From NCBI GenBank assembly GCA_017607445.1, contig JAEVHH010000004.1, positions 3,038,001 to 3,102,000 of the forward strand: a stretch of DNA of 64,000 bases, given 5' to 3'. The notes below the pieces were generated by a model. The model made no database searches and was not told where the DNA came from. It saw nothing but the letters and a program-made list of their open reading frames with translations. How positions within the stretch are numbered: the first letter of the stretch is position 1; the number at the start of each line of letters is the position of its first letter. The translations under genes were made by a program, and so were the position numbers. Below, one piece after another: positions 45,478-56,907 of the stretch. The DNA comes from Histoplasma ohiense (taxonomy: Eukaryota; Ascomycota; Eurotiomycetes; Onygenales; Ajellomycetaceae).

Positions 45478-46555
45478 CGGCAGTTGAGCTAGTTATATAA
45501 GTAGGGTCAACAGATAAAGCACAGATTAGAACGTTCCGAGGCATATATGCGGTGCGCTAGTCCGTAATGGGTAGCCTAGGGCCAACAACATCCCCGTTAG
45601 TTAGTTACCAATTAAATTACTCAGACATCAACCTCATATATTCATGATAAAGGAAGAAAGAATAGTGAAAATAGACTTATTTTAACTGCTTTGGCAGTCA
45701 AGAGTCAAGAATTAACTCAGAGGAAACCGGCTTTCTATATATCTAGACAATATTTGCATTTTCTATATTGATATTTAGAATTATAGATCTGTAGTAGTCT
45801 GTATGATGTGGATTAATTAGTATTGATTCATTGTCTCTACTATCAGTGAATGCCGTAGAGTTCAACATGACATGGTCAGGCTAACGAGGATCGTGAACGA
45901 GAAAGTGGTGAAGGACGTTAGAGCATTATTTTTCGGGATTGAGCTAATTACGCACCCGGCATGCTCATCTAGTTATGGGAGCGCTTGAAGTATAGCAGAT
46001 TACAGTGTACATAGAGCCTGTAATACATTCCATTTAGTTGCTAATTGCTAAATACTACCTAGGCCTAAGAGATAGACATTGCGGAACTCGTGGAGCATGG
46101 TTGCAGAGAAATAACCACAAGATCGACCTTGCTGGCGGGAGGTGACACTGCCAGACAATCAAGCATGAAGGTAACAAAGCATACAAGGTGAGGAAGAATC
46201 TAGAGAAAAGCAACATCCCAATTGCAATGCAGAAGAGTAGTTCCTATAGGATCATATGTGAGTATCTGGGGTCCATTTACCGGAATAACATACAAGCTAG
46301 GCTTGAGAACAGCAGGAAGTCCAACAATGGAAGAGTTATAAATTTTATGAATAGACTTGCTGTGCTGCAAGATTGGGAGGTATGACATATTCCATAAGTC
46401 TTTACAGCACAACTTATATGAACTAGTTGCATACAGATTTGGCCTTACTTTTGACGTGTGCCGACGTTGATCATACCTAGGTATTTTCCCCGTCCCCCCA
46501 GAAAGCCCATGGACCTTCTTCCATGGCCAAATAGCTCCTTTCATCCTTGAGTCAC
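45478..46555. other. AT-rich intergenic sequence, no gene
   Basis: AT-rich with few CpGs in the first 400 bases. No frame with a domain was found. The last part is the 3' flank of the DUF866 gene. Confidence 0.4.
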
Positions 46556-47864
46556 TCATGCTCTGCGAATTTCCCAACTGACATCTTTGATACTAACCTC
46601 TTCACCTGTCTTCTCATCGTAATCATACCACTCACCGTCGCTAATGTCGATACCTGAAAACACCGTCGACGATTCTGCTCCCTTTGCTTCCCACTCTCCC
46701 TACCACATAACAGACAACAGTTAACGAAGACACCAAACGAGAAAAAGTAGCCCGCAGATATCGCTGAAATATTTTTCTTCATCCAACAAGCTATATTAAA
46801 CTCACATCAGCCTTAAACTCCGTGAACTCGAGCCCTCGACAATCGAACTCAATGACCTTTTGGCCCTTGCTGTTCGATTCTTCGTATGCGGTGGGTGGGT
46901 TTGTGATCGAGGCGGAATGCGTCCTCTTTTTTTTTTTTCGATCCATTCATAGTATGGATATCGATCAGTATTTGAATATTCTTGGAACAGTGGACTTAGG
47001 ATCCATCCAGACTTGGGAAACAGAATGCGTCTCTCTTCTCAAGAGAAATCAAAGAACGGGGGAATTGCTTTCTCATCTGTGTGCAAGGCAGAATAGTGCC
47101 CACAATGCAATAAATAACGCAACGCCATCGGGACAAAATATGTTCAAGCAGCTGTTGCAACTCACCGTACAGAGTCTACATTTCCATACGAAATTTGCCT
47201 CACCCCGACTGCCAGGGACCTCAAGTTTCTCCTATCGTGAATAGAACCTACGTCAGTTTTTCTTTTCTTTTCTTTTCTTTTCTTTTCTTTTCTTTTTTTT
47301 CCCCCTGGGAACATATGGCGTGGTCACTCCTATATTTTCTCTAATATCCCCCCAACCCCACACCGCAGGAATCCAAATGAGTAGTAGGTAATATATATGT
47401 ATATATATAGGACTCAAATTTCACTCACAAATCTATTAAAACTGACCCAGTTAGGGTGAACCTCTCGACATGACGTGCATTGCACCTTAAACGTGTAGAA
47501 GTAAGGGTTCTCTTCGGTGTCCTTCGGGCGGAGATTGGTGACCCTATATTTATTGTTTAAAATAAAAAAGAAAGGAAGAAATTAATATCCAGAATCAGCT
47601 GTCCCTACTAGTACGACTGCTGGATTTTATCAAATGTTCGGAGTTTGCTTGTATTTGTGAACCAAATTGTCACATATAAATCAAAATCACGAAAATATAT
47701 CAGATACAATATCGGTACAGATTGTGGTAACAGCTGGGATAACGGCGGCGGGGTAAGTTATGTTGGCAGGGAGAGCAAGCTGGAAATCCCACATGTGGAT
47801 GATAAAACAAAGGAATGAGGAATACTTGCCCTGATAACTCTGCAGAGAGAACAAGAGAGTACAT
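46556..47864 (-). CDS. DUF866 zinc-binding protein (C1orf123/CZIB-like)
   Basis: Five exons on the minus strand: 47830-47864, 47429-47543, 47166-47231, 46806-46925 and 46556-46699. They close to 159 residues, the usual length of PF05907. The two CXXC pairs that bind zinc are in VQCTSCREVHPNW and WKCRLCT. Other family marks are VTNLRPKDTEENPYFYTF, IEFDCRGLEFTEF and the end WYDYDEKTGEEV. Function in fungi is not established; the human relative is a small cytosolic zinc protein. Intron 1 has a GC donor (gcaagt). Intron 2 contains a TTTTC pentanucleotide tract (about 47257-47295). Intron 3 ends with an A-rich acceptor (a run of A then AG) instead of a pyrimidine tract. Confidence 0.88.
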
Positions 47865-48642
47865 TTTCGAACCAGCTTTAGCTGAGTCTCTAGAAGAGTT
47901 TTGGATTCTTTGGGCTGCTTGGTAAGACGGTTGGTTACGATGGTAGAGTGGTTGGTTTGATTGTGTGGAAGCTTACAAAGTTGGGTGGAACGACTAGTTA
48001 GTTGCCGAAGTCAAATTTCCCTTTCTTGTCGCCGAATATTTATTTATATCGACGGCCTTTTTTTCCTTACTAGCATTATTTTTCCTACCAGCTTCCTGAG
48101 AGAATAACTGATATCAGGTTCAAAATTCTAAACATACTAGTTATCCATATCTGCCATTAACTTCTGGCTGGCTGTTGTCATTAGAAACCCGGTGCCGTTC
48201 TTGCTTATTGCCGCCTGACAACATGTGTTTAGTAACTAATCAGTTAGATCTATCTTGGATCGAGAATTGAATCGACATAGATATTAACATGACGAACAGT
48301 TGAACGGCGGAGGTAAGCAGAAGGCTGGATTTCGTTTGGAAGACCCTTAGTAATTGTGATAAGGGGTTTGGAGCGATGGCGGAATATTGGGAATGAGAAT
48401 GGCTTGGGGGGGGGGGGGGCGAATGGTGTATATGGTTTGAAAACAATTCTATAATAGCTATTATTTGCGTGTCTATTTTCTCTTTCTCAGCCTATCATAT
48501 TTGGAGAGATGGGACACTCCGAATCGTGCATGGTCACACAGTATCTCGTTATTCAGAATTTCTCGTGCTAGAGAAACGCGGATAATCTGATGGCAAGCAT
48601 GATTATATGCAACAGAATTCTGTTATTTTATATGAGGATTGG
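47865..48642. other. DUF866 promoter region, no gene
   Basis: Upstream region of the minus-strand DUF866 gene. A G tract of about 14 lies at 48406-48419. No other gene-like frame. Confidence 0.5.
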
Positions 48643-50420
48643 TCAAAGAGCAGCCAAGATCTCGTCGACCCTCTTCCGAACCCGCTTCAGCTCACCACTA
48701 TGCTGGTTAAACACGTGCATGGCCTTCTCAAACTCGTCATTCGACACCCACCCATCCTTCCCTCCTCCAACCTGTGCCAGAAGGCTGGTAAACTTGCCAT
48801 GAGCCACTGCATATTCCTCAACTAACGCTCGGAATCTTGAAATCTCTCCCGACGAATAGTTAATTGGGCACGGAATCATGCATCCACCCCCCGCCTCTCA
48901 CACATCTCATCCCACCGCTCAAAGTTCTGGATAAGTAGTTCCTGCAGTGGTATCGGGCCATCAACCGCTGTCTGATCAAGAAGAGGGAAAATGAAGGAGA
49001 CTGGATCATCATTTTCATTGAGGAATGCGTCCATGGCGCGAGGGATTGCCGGGTTGAACTTGCGTGACGCCATCTCGTAGAATTTTTTGAGGCGGACTCT
49101 GTTGAGATGCTCCTGTGCTTCTACTTTTGCATCCTCAGACATGTCGGCGAAATCGTCTGGTAGTTCAGGATAGACCGCGCCCCAAGGGTAGGGGTCGTCA
49201 CAGTCGAAAACTGAGGGGAATTTCGCTTGCATGAAGAGCGGAGCGGAATAGGTTGACTGCCAGTCGATTATGCCTGATGTCTTGGTTGGGTCGGCGCTGT
49301 CAACGAAGATGTTCTCTAGATGAAGATCTTGATGCAGCAAAGTTGGGCTGCAAAAGTATTGGGAAGGAAGAATGTACGGTAAAATGGCGAGGAACTGGTT
49401 GAGAAGATTGATATGGATTTCGCGCGCTGTATCCTTTCCTCCAAAATCCATGAGGCTGGGTTCATTTTGCGCAGCGGTGCAAATGCATTCCATCTCACGC
49501 TTTGCGATTGCAGAAAAGTACTCTGATGCAGATGCCCCTACATTCAAATTAGATATTTCATTGATTTCGGAGGTGAGAGACGTACATGGACCGCGATCCA
49601 AATCTAATGCCCCTCGCCCATCAACCCAAAACGGTCTGTCAGTTGAAGGGTCTAGAACGAAGCGATTTGCCGTAAACCCTGCAGGGGATAGTACGTCATC
49701 CATACTCATGCCATCAGGGTAGTCATCTCTATAATAAAGGCTTCCGTAGCCTGGCATCTCTGTTTTAACTAATTTGGCTTCAATGGCAACCAGGCTCCTC
49801 ACCAACCCAAAGCGCTGGGCCTGGGACATGTCATTCCAAACATCACTGAGCTGATGACCGATTATCCTCTTCATGAGAATGTATTCAGTGCCCACAAGGT
49901 TAGGAACCGATGGCGAGCTCCACGCAACTACCTCAGGGACAGGAATACCAAGGACATTGCGAAGCTAGAATGTCAGCAGAACAGAATATTGGGACGTAGA
50001 AGGTAAAAACACAACGTACAAAATCAAGGGTGGCAACTTCACTGGCAATCACCTCTCGCGCGGATCCAGCATGGGTTCGGAATCCTGGCAAGCAGTTCCT
50101 CACCCGTGTCCATCTTTAGGGAGAAGACTTTGTTGTAGAGCCCCTCGGGCAGCTTCGTCACCTGAGTGCACGGGGCGCCAACAATATCACTCGCGGTCCT
50201 GCAAAGTGCCTTCGACATTAAACTTGACATAGTGCCTGCTGAGCTGGCGCTGTTCATCATACAACCAGCGGCCCGACGTGTAGCAAAATAAGGTCTTCTG
50301 GGACGCCTTGATCAGACCAGACATACTTCGAGAGCCAGCCGCTGCGGAAGTAATTCTGTTCTTCATGTGCAAAAATAAAGTGTTGAAACACTCCACCAAT
50401 CCATCGAACAGCCTCATGGT
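48643..50420 (-). pseudogene. aminoglycoside-phosphotransferase-like (APH) pseudogene
   Basis: Fragments in order on the minus strand: FCYTSGRWLYDEQRQLSRHY (about 50265-50310), VTKLPEGLYNKVFSLKMDTG (about 50110-50170), EVIASEVATLDF followed by a gtacgt intron (about 49965-50020), and a 340-codon open stretch with LLHQDLHLENIFV (catalytic HxD) and GIIDWQST (metal-binding Asp). The last piece is PCPINYSSGEISRF to GGKDGWVSNDEFE (48650-48870). Frameshifts break it near 50213, 50075 and 48878. The family is APH-like and close to yeast Aim9-type proteins; substrates are unknown. The core with the active-site residues is still open, so inactivation looks recent. The very N-terminus is unclear. Confidence 0.8.
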
Positions 50421-52051
50421 CGCGACAGTCTGTTGGTGCCAACTTTTGTTGTAGAGGGAATGAAAGCGGCAATCTGTTGACCTGGAACATTGTTATTCTA
50501 TTAGTCCCACTCTGCTTTAGGTTTAGATCCCCAGCTGATATCGCATTACACTTACATATGTGAAGCTGAACACATAAATTAACACAATGATCCTAAAATC
50601 TCTAGTGCTATTGAGAAGGTAGTGGAAAACTCCAGGGCACCTGATTATCAACGTTGGCACGTGCAGTAAACGCGGCTGAGCAAGCAGCCAGGCGGCTATA
50701 CTGTTGGCCCTAGGCTGCCTATCACGGACTGCGGTACCGCCTTAGCTGCCTGTGTGCCAACACAACCACTTAGACGTCCCACAGATACGGTACCCAGACT
50801 GAAATGGAACCCTGTATGTGTTGGCACCTTTCTCCAGCGGCTTCCCACAGCCCAATCAGGTTCCCAACATCACCAACGCGGGGGGATTATGGCCGGCACA
50901 TTGGGAGAGCACCTCCTTTTTCGCCTGATGTGTGGACATAAATTTGGGCATTCAGCCGTCGCTTCCCTCACAGCTGAATCTTCCAGCATCAACGACCGAG
51001 TTTCCATTACGCTTCGCAAGCTTGCCAACGAAGATAGTCACCAGAACCTTGCTGAGGCTTGGGTTGATACCAAAGACCCCTTGGACAACTCCACGGTCGA
51101 TAAGGTCTTCGACATACTGGCGGAAGACGCCAAGGAGAAGGGCCATTCTTAGGAGTTTCGTGGCCAATGTAAGAGGCACTGACAGTTACTGGTCCGCCTT
51201 TGAGGCTAGAGTAACAGATTCTTCCAGTTAGTGTTAATCTTTTCTCTTTACTGTTTGAGCCAAGATTGGGTACTGGGGAGGGATGAGGTGAAGGATGTGG
51301 ATCATAACAGAACGGCCTGGAGTCCAATTGCAATGGCGGATGTTCCTACATCATGTTCATGAAGAAACACTGTGTAGTCATAGGGTATTGATTATATCAT
51401 CGATCTGGCCCAAACATGACATAACTATCTTTACAGATGGTGCTGTAAAAAACTTTGACTCACACTAGGCATTTGAACTGAAATATTTATACAGATTACT
51501 AGCATCAAGGAACCCATATTGCCAATCCATCTCTTAATTAAGAAGGCTAGCTTTAGGGGTGATCGATGTCTGTGGCTTGCTCACTAGCTCTCTAAACATG
51601 GCCCAATGCCACAAGCAAAAGTTCCTTTCCACTAGTAACGAGATGTCTGTGGGTCAAACCTTTTTATAGGAGCTTCCGTACTCCGTACAGAGGAATGACA
51701 TCAATTGTACCCCCAAATATTTGATTTGAGGCTGGAAAGGTGCACAGTGAAGAATGAAGAGCGGGGAGTGAAAATGATGGCAGGAGAAAATCAATTCAGT
51801 TACAAAATTTGTGAATCATGATAGGAAGCAAAGCATATGCAATAAGTTGACTGATTCATCAACAGCTCAGCAAGAAAGCACTGTATACTTCAATCTGTCG
51901 CAAGCACTGACTCTAAACATATCCATAAATCAGCGGTCTCTTAGCTCCAAGGATTGAATGAGTAGAAAGTTGTTACAAATATTAAAGCAAATCAAACAAG
52001 ATCATATTCTGCTTTAGGTGGTCAAGGGCCTGCCCGTGCCTAGAAGCCATT
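50421..52051. other. no supported gene
   Basis: Two overlapping plus-strand frames at 50754-51231 have no recognisable domain. From about 51350 the sequence is AT-rich and CpG-poor. The 9-mer TACTCCGTA is at 51679-51687. The left copy of the 5-bp target duplication of the solo LTR ends this stretch. Confidence 0.35.
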
Positions 52052-52285
52052 TGTCGGAACTGGATAATGTCCGAATATTGACCCAAATACTGAATATCGA
52101 TAGATGATTGAATTGACTATGATCACTCTGATAATTACATGATAACTAGGCAGTATTTATAAGGAAGAGAATGCTCAATCATATGAGAGGGGCAGTGCTA
52201 AGATTCAGCGGGGGCAGTGCTCGGGTTTCAAATAGCGAGATGTTACAAGATCATTGTCAATATATTTGAGATATCATCCCCAACA
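52052..52285 (+). mobile_element. solo LTR of a retrotransposon
   Basis: A 234-bp segment starting TGTCGGAACTGG and ending CCCCAACA, so it has the TG...CA ends of LTRs and a short TGT/ACA inverted terminus. It is flanked by a perfect 5-bp direct repeat, CCATT, at 52047-52051 and 52286-52290. A TATA-like TATTTATAAG is about 100 bp inside on the plus strand. No primer-binding site, gag or pol follows, so the internal region was probably lost by recombination between two LTRs. Family (Gypsy or Copia) cannot be told from the LTR alone. Confidence 0.75.
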
Positions 52286-52690
52286 CCATTACACTCACTG
52301 TGAAATCTGTTACTCTGGTTCTGGTATTAAATGAGATCATAATTTGGACCCGAGGTATTGCCAATCTCAAGCTCTATTATTGAGTCCGATCTGCATGTAG
52401 ACAGACAGTACAGAGTGCTTGCAGTGGAATTGGGTTTCCGCATTCCAACGGACGCAGCGGAAATCCTGGCAGCAGCGTGAAGGAGGATTGAGAGCTGAGA
52501 CCTTTGGATCTCGGCACGTCTTGGCCCGCAAACCGTGCAATGGAGAGTGAAAATTCAATCACAAGAACTCTGGCATGCTAGATATATATATCATTTTATC
52601 ATCGTGCCTGGGATTCCTGGATGGCGGCTGCTGGTAACAACCGCTGCTACAAAGCGATCCTATGACTTGATTCGCTAACGACCAGGTCCG
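52286..52690. other. promoter region of the DUF3431 gene
   Basis: Between the solo LTR and the ATG at 52691. The LTR lies only about 400 bp upstream of the start codon, close enough to affect expression. No other feature was seen. Confidence 0.5.
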
Positions 52691-53915
52691 ATGTTCTTAC
52701 GCATCCTTGATCGCAGGGTTCGGCTCCGTCTCGCAGGCACGCTTCTCTTCGTCCTCTCTGTTTTCTATTTCCTCCACAATAATATCAAGAAGAATAATAG
52801 CGGGAGCGCAAATGGACAAGCTAGACTAAAGTCATTACCAAAAAATGGCCATGGACATGATCAGCAGGTCGCCGTTGTGGTTGCTGGTCTGCGTTCCTCG
52901 AACACCAAATGGCTTTCCGACGCGTTCCCGCACTGGGATAAGCATATCTACATCGCAGACGATGAGCTGTCTCGGTTGCGCATCCCCAAGAATAAGGGGA
53001 GAGAAGCTATGGTCTATTTGACGTTAGTGGGGAAAAACTGCACACGAAAGTCCTTTGCCTTGGTTTATTTGATTAATTTTATGTGTCTTCATCAGATACA
53101 TGGTCGACCACTACGACGATTACAGCAATGATACCGCCATTCTCTTCCTCCACGCGGACCGGAACCAATGGCACAATGACGATGAGAAATATGGTATGTC
53201 GAGGATTTCCCGAGCTTTATAAAAAGAAAACCCCTCGTCTAACCAGGGCCAACGACAACCACATCTAGATGGTAGACGGATGCTCCAGCGCTTCAACATC
53301 CAGCATCTCATGCGCGAGGGCTACGTCAATATGCGCTGCCACCCGTACCCGGGCTGCACAGGGGGTCTGGATCTAACCACGGTTCCGCCTGTAATCAACA
53401 CCAGCGAATCTGCAACTATATTCGGCATCTTGCAAAACCTTGCAATTCTGTTTCCCGGCTCGACGCGACCGCCAGACCACGTTGCGGTGGGCTGTTGCGC
53501 CCAGTTCGGCGTCACGGCCGGCACCATTCGGCAAACACCACGGAAGCGATATGAAGAGTTGCGGCAGTGGCTGCTTGATACGTCCATCCCGGATCAGACG
53601 AGTGGGCGGATCATGGAGTATATGTGGCATAGTAAGCACTAGTGATATAACCTTCCCCCCCCGCATCTGCTTGCTCTTCCTTCTCTTGCTTGATATGTTA
53701 TTCTCTTACTATTCTCTTATTATTCTCTTACTAATACGAACTCAGCTTTGTTTGGGAAACCGGCAATACACTGTCCCGATCCAAGGCAATGCTATTGCCA
53801 GGTCTACGGGCGGTGTGATCTCAATTGCGTTGATGGGGATTGCGGAGTGTATGTATACCCGTTTGGCGCCGGTCGTTCATGGTTTAATAGGATCAAGGAC
53901 TACCTTGGCATATAG
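52691..53915 (+). CDS. DUF3431 family type II membrane protein
   Basis: Four exons: 52691-53022, 53096-53193, 53269-53631 and 53746-53915. They close to 320 residues. A short basic N-terminus precedes one membrane segment (about residues 14-29, GTLLFVLSVFYFLHNN), then a luminal-type domain. Family marks are VVVAGLRSSNTKWL, YMVDHYDDYSNDTAILFLHAD, RCHPYPGCTGG and the C-terminal PDPRQCYCQVYG. Cysteines are frequent in the last third, in keeping with a secretory compartment. PF11913 is a fungal family of unknown function; a Golgi glycosyltransferase-like role is a guess from topology. Introns have donors gttagt, gtatgt and gtaagc. The solo LTR lies about 400 bp upstream. Confidence 0.85.
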
Positions 53916-54447
53916 TCAGTTGATAGAACAATATTTGTTGTTATTATTTAGTTGTCCTACTTCGGTTGGCCTCTGTTTTGCTGGATTGGGTTGTATAGAG
54001 GGTTTGTTAGAAGCTGGTCAGTTATATTATATATATATATATTAGGGTGCTTTACCTTTTGTTCCTGAATTGATGATGATAATGATGATGCCGTATATAT
54101 AATCAGTTGCAAATCGAATATTTTTATTCACAACACATCGAAAATATAATACCCATGGGGAATATCTATACTTGGTTTTCTGACTTCGGTGGTAGCGTGG
54201 ATGGTTTAGCAATGTTAGCAAACAACAAAATTTATGACACTCCAAAAGTTTCCACAGAACGCATTAAAATCATACTTACTACTACAACCACAACCACAAC
54301 CAAATCTACACGCGCCCCAATTCTCAAGAAAGGAAAAGAAATAAATTGAAAATACATTTACCCATCTGACTCTAGTTCAAATGACGAGCGACCAATACTC
54401 GACCATTCCCACACGCTGAGGAGCGCCTATCATCGACCAAAGGAACG
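53916..54447. other. intergenic, no gene
   Basis: Contains a short TA run (about 54029-54044) and an ACAACC-type repeat (about 54280-54300). It should hold the 3' UTR of the DUF3431 gene and the promoter of DAD1. Confidence 0.45.
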
Positions 54448-55384
54448 ATGACATCGTCAGGCATGGGCCAACCACCGCGACCACAGTCGGCTGCGAACGT
54501 GTCTACGCACTTCGAGCAGCAGCGGGAGGGGCTGGTAAGGGAGATTGCGCTGGTGAGGATTGCCATTTTCTTTCTTTCTTTCTTTCTTTCTTTCTTTCCT
54601 TTTTCTTTTCTCTCTCTTTTTTTTTTTTGGCTACTTTTTAAACCAACTTCCAAACTCCAAGCCTCGGTTTGCATTTGCTCTAAACCCCTCCAAGTTCAAT
54701 GCCACCATCGCATTGATATGATAATGTACATGTACGGGGCACCATCCCCTTCTTCCTTGAATGCATTTATTTATCTTCCATCGAGAGTAGAGAGTCAGTT
54801 TGTTGGCTCGAAATCCACTTCGTCTCCATCACTCATCGTCCCATATTGAAGAAATAGGGGATAGAGGAGGGAGTGAGTAGCCGCTATCAGCCATGCCCAC
54901 CCAATTACTACCGGTTTGGAAGCGGGAGAACCAAGCTAACAACATATATATATGTATATATACATTTATAACAACCAGAGCCTCGAACAAGTCCTCCAAA
55001 ACATCAACCGACTAAACCGGAATCTGGAAAGCGTTATCACCGTAAGTTGGTCTTTCAACTCTAAACCCAAAATTCCATAATTCCATACACATAATTCCCA
55101 AAAAAAAAAAAAAAAAAAAAAATCAGTGCTCAAAATTCAATATCTAAGATACGCGGGAAAAAGACAATAAAAGGAAAGAAAAAATGGTTTCAAAATAAAT
55201 AACACGGATAAAATCATAACAGGTTGGCAACGAATTCTCCTCTGTAGAAGCGCTGTGGTCTCAATTCGAGACGGTGATGGGCGCCGGCAATGATGGGAAT
55301 GAGAATGAACAGGAGCACGAGCACGAGCACGAGCACGAACATGAGCAGGAACGCGAGCAGGAGGGCGCGGATGTGGAAACATGA
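54448..55384 (+). CDS. DAD1: DASH complex subunit Dad1
   Basis: Three exons: 54448-54552, 54979-55041 and 55223-55384. They close to 109 residues. The conserved core is THFEQQREGLVREIAL, SLEQVLQNINRLNRNLESVI and VGNEFSSVEALWSQFETVM, which matches Dad1 throughout. Dad1 belongs to the DASH/Dam1 ring that couples kinetochores to microtubule ends. Unlike most Dad1 proteins it has an N-terminal extension of about 20 residues and an acidic/His tail after the core, built of Glu-His pairs (from GAGCAC repeats at about 55310-55345). Intron 1 is long (426 nt) and has a TTTC repeat; intron 2 (181 nt) contains a 23-nt A tract (55100-55122). Confidence 0.9.
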
Positions 55385-56907
55385 GGGTGGATGAGGGCAT
55401 TATGACAGAGGGCATGGGCATGAGCATGTAGAATGATGAGGATTAGGGTTAGGGTGAGGGTGTCTGCGTCAGGAGCAAGGTGATGATGATGATGGGAAGG
55501 AGGGTTGATTAATAAATAAATGAATGATGGATGATAACCATAGCTACGCATGTGTGTGTGGAATGAATGCTGGAGGGATGATGGTATGATGTACAGGATA
55601 CATGATATGCTACGTGAGGAATTTTCTTTCCGTATCTTGGATAACAAACGTTTTATTCCACTTCTCCCAGCCGACTTCCAACTTTTACTCCTCCCTCCCT
55701 TCTCTCCATATTCATAATCGAACCTATCTCTTGAAAGTTTGTACTTAACATTCACGCACAGACCTAGTGGGATCAAACACATTCCACACAACCACGGGGA
55801 TGTAGTACATGTCCAATGCAATTACGGGGCCAGAATAACCGGAAAAAAGGTAGGTAGACAAGTTATTGATCAAGCCGTAAGAAAATATGTGGGAAAAGAA
55901 AAAGAAGAAGAAGAAGAAGAAGAAGAAGAAGAAGAAGAAGAAGAAGAAGAAGAAGAAGAAGAAGAAGAAGCACAACATCGTTTCCTATTTGCATTGTTTG
56001 TTGTGTCTTGGTTGAGTCCTTTTTTCCTGCAATTATTTCTTCACATTCAAAGATCTCTCCGCCCGTTCCCATTCCCCATCAAATGCCCGTAACAGAAAGA
56101 TCATATACTGAGCACCCTAGTAAAACAGAACAAAGGAGAGGGTACTCAACATATACTTTAAAAAAATAAAACAAAAAAAAATATCAGAGTTAAAAACATA
56201 CTATGGTAATAAAGGCTAAAAGGCGAGAGAAACATAATAAACAAAATAAACCAGAAAAAAAGGACTTTGCAAAACTGGCCTACAGAAAACAACAACCAAA
56301 AGGGAGGAAAAAGACATATGAGCGCCGTATCATAAAAGAAATGGAATAGAAACTAAAAGAGGATAAAAAAACAAATCCATGAAAATGGAGGTCAGGTCTG
56401 TTGTATCAACGAGGTCATGGTGTATGGCTATTCGCATTCAAATCCAGCTCCCCCGGATCGGGTAGGCCCTAGAGCAGGAAACAACACAATTCATCAACGG
56501 CCGGAATCAAAGCTCAGAGCCAGAGTCAAGAAAATGAGATAAAAGGGAAACAAAATTTATACCGAGACGTCAAAACATCAGCGTAGTGCCATTTCATACA
56601 TATGCAAGAGGGCGTTCGTCAACGAAGAACCGGAAAGTCGTGTTCATATTTTCGTTGTCCTCGTGAGTGGTTCTCATGTTTCCGTTGGTAAAATACAATC
56701 GGAGTGGTAGTTCAGAAGGGTCGTCCCAACATGTGCCGTGAGTATATTTCGTCTGTAAAGGGAGGAAAAACGCATATTGGTCTTCCCATAGATAAAGTAG
56801 AAGTTGGTGTTGTTGGGGAGGGCGGGTAAATTGAATCATGAGGCTAGAAAGAAGAGCTCATTCATTCCTCCTAGAGGGGTACAAAACGCGTGGGAAGATG
56901 CTACTGT
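55385..56907. other. intergenic with simple repeats, no gene
   Basis: Between two converging genes (DAD1 and RHO4). Contains short ATG-rich and GGT-rich repeats just after DAD1 and a long AAG tract (listed separately). Open frames through the tract are low-complexity only. Confidence 0.5.
55900..55970. repeat. AAG trinucleotide microsatellite, about 23 units
   Basis: A nearly pure (AAG)n run of about 70 bp between 55900 and 55970. Purine/pyrimidine asymmetry is complete, so it could form a triplex. It is likely to be length-variable between strains. Confidence 0.9.

Noticed and set aside
50754..51231. Two overlapping plus-strand frames and one minus-strand frame
   Set aside because: They overlap in several frames, none has a family signature, and the minus-strand frame only vaguely recalls a dehydrogenase tail.
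55739..56092. Frames through the AAG tract giving poly-Glu, poly-Phe or poly-Leu
   Set aside because: Open only because the trinucleotide tract has no stop in those frames.
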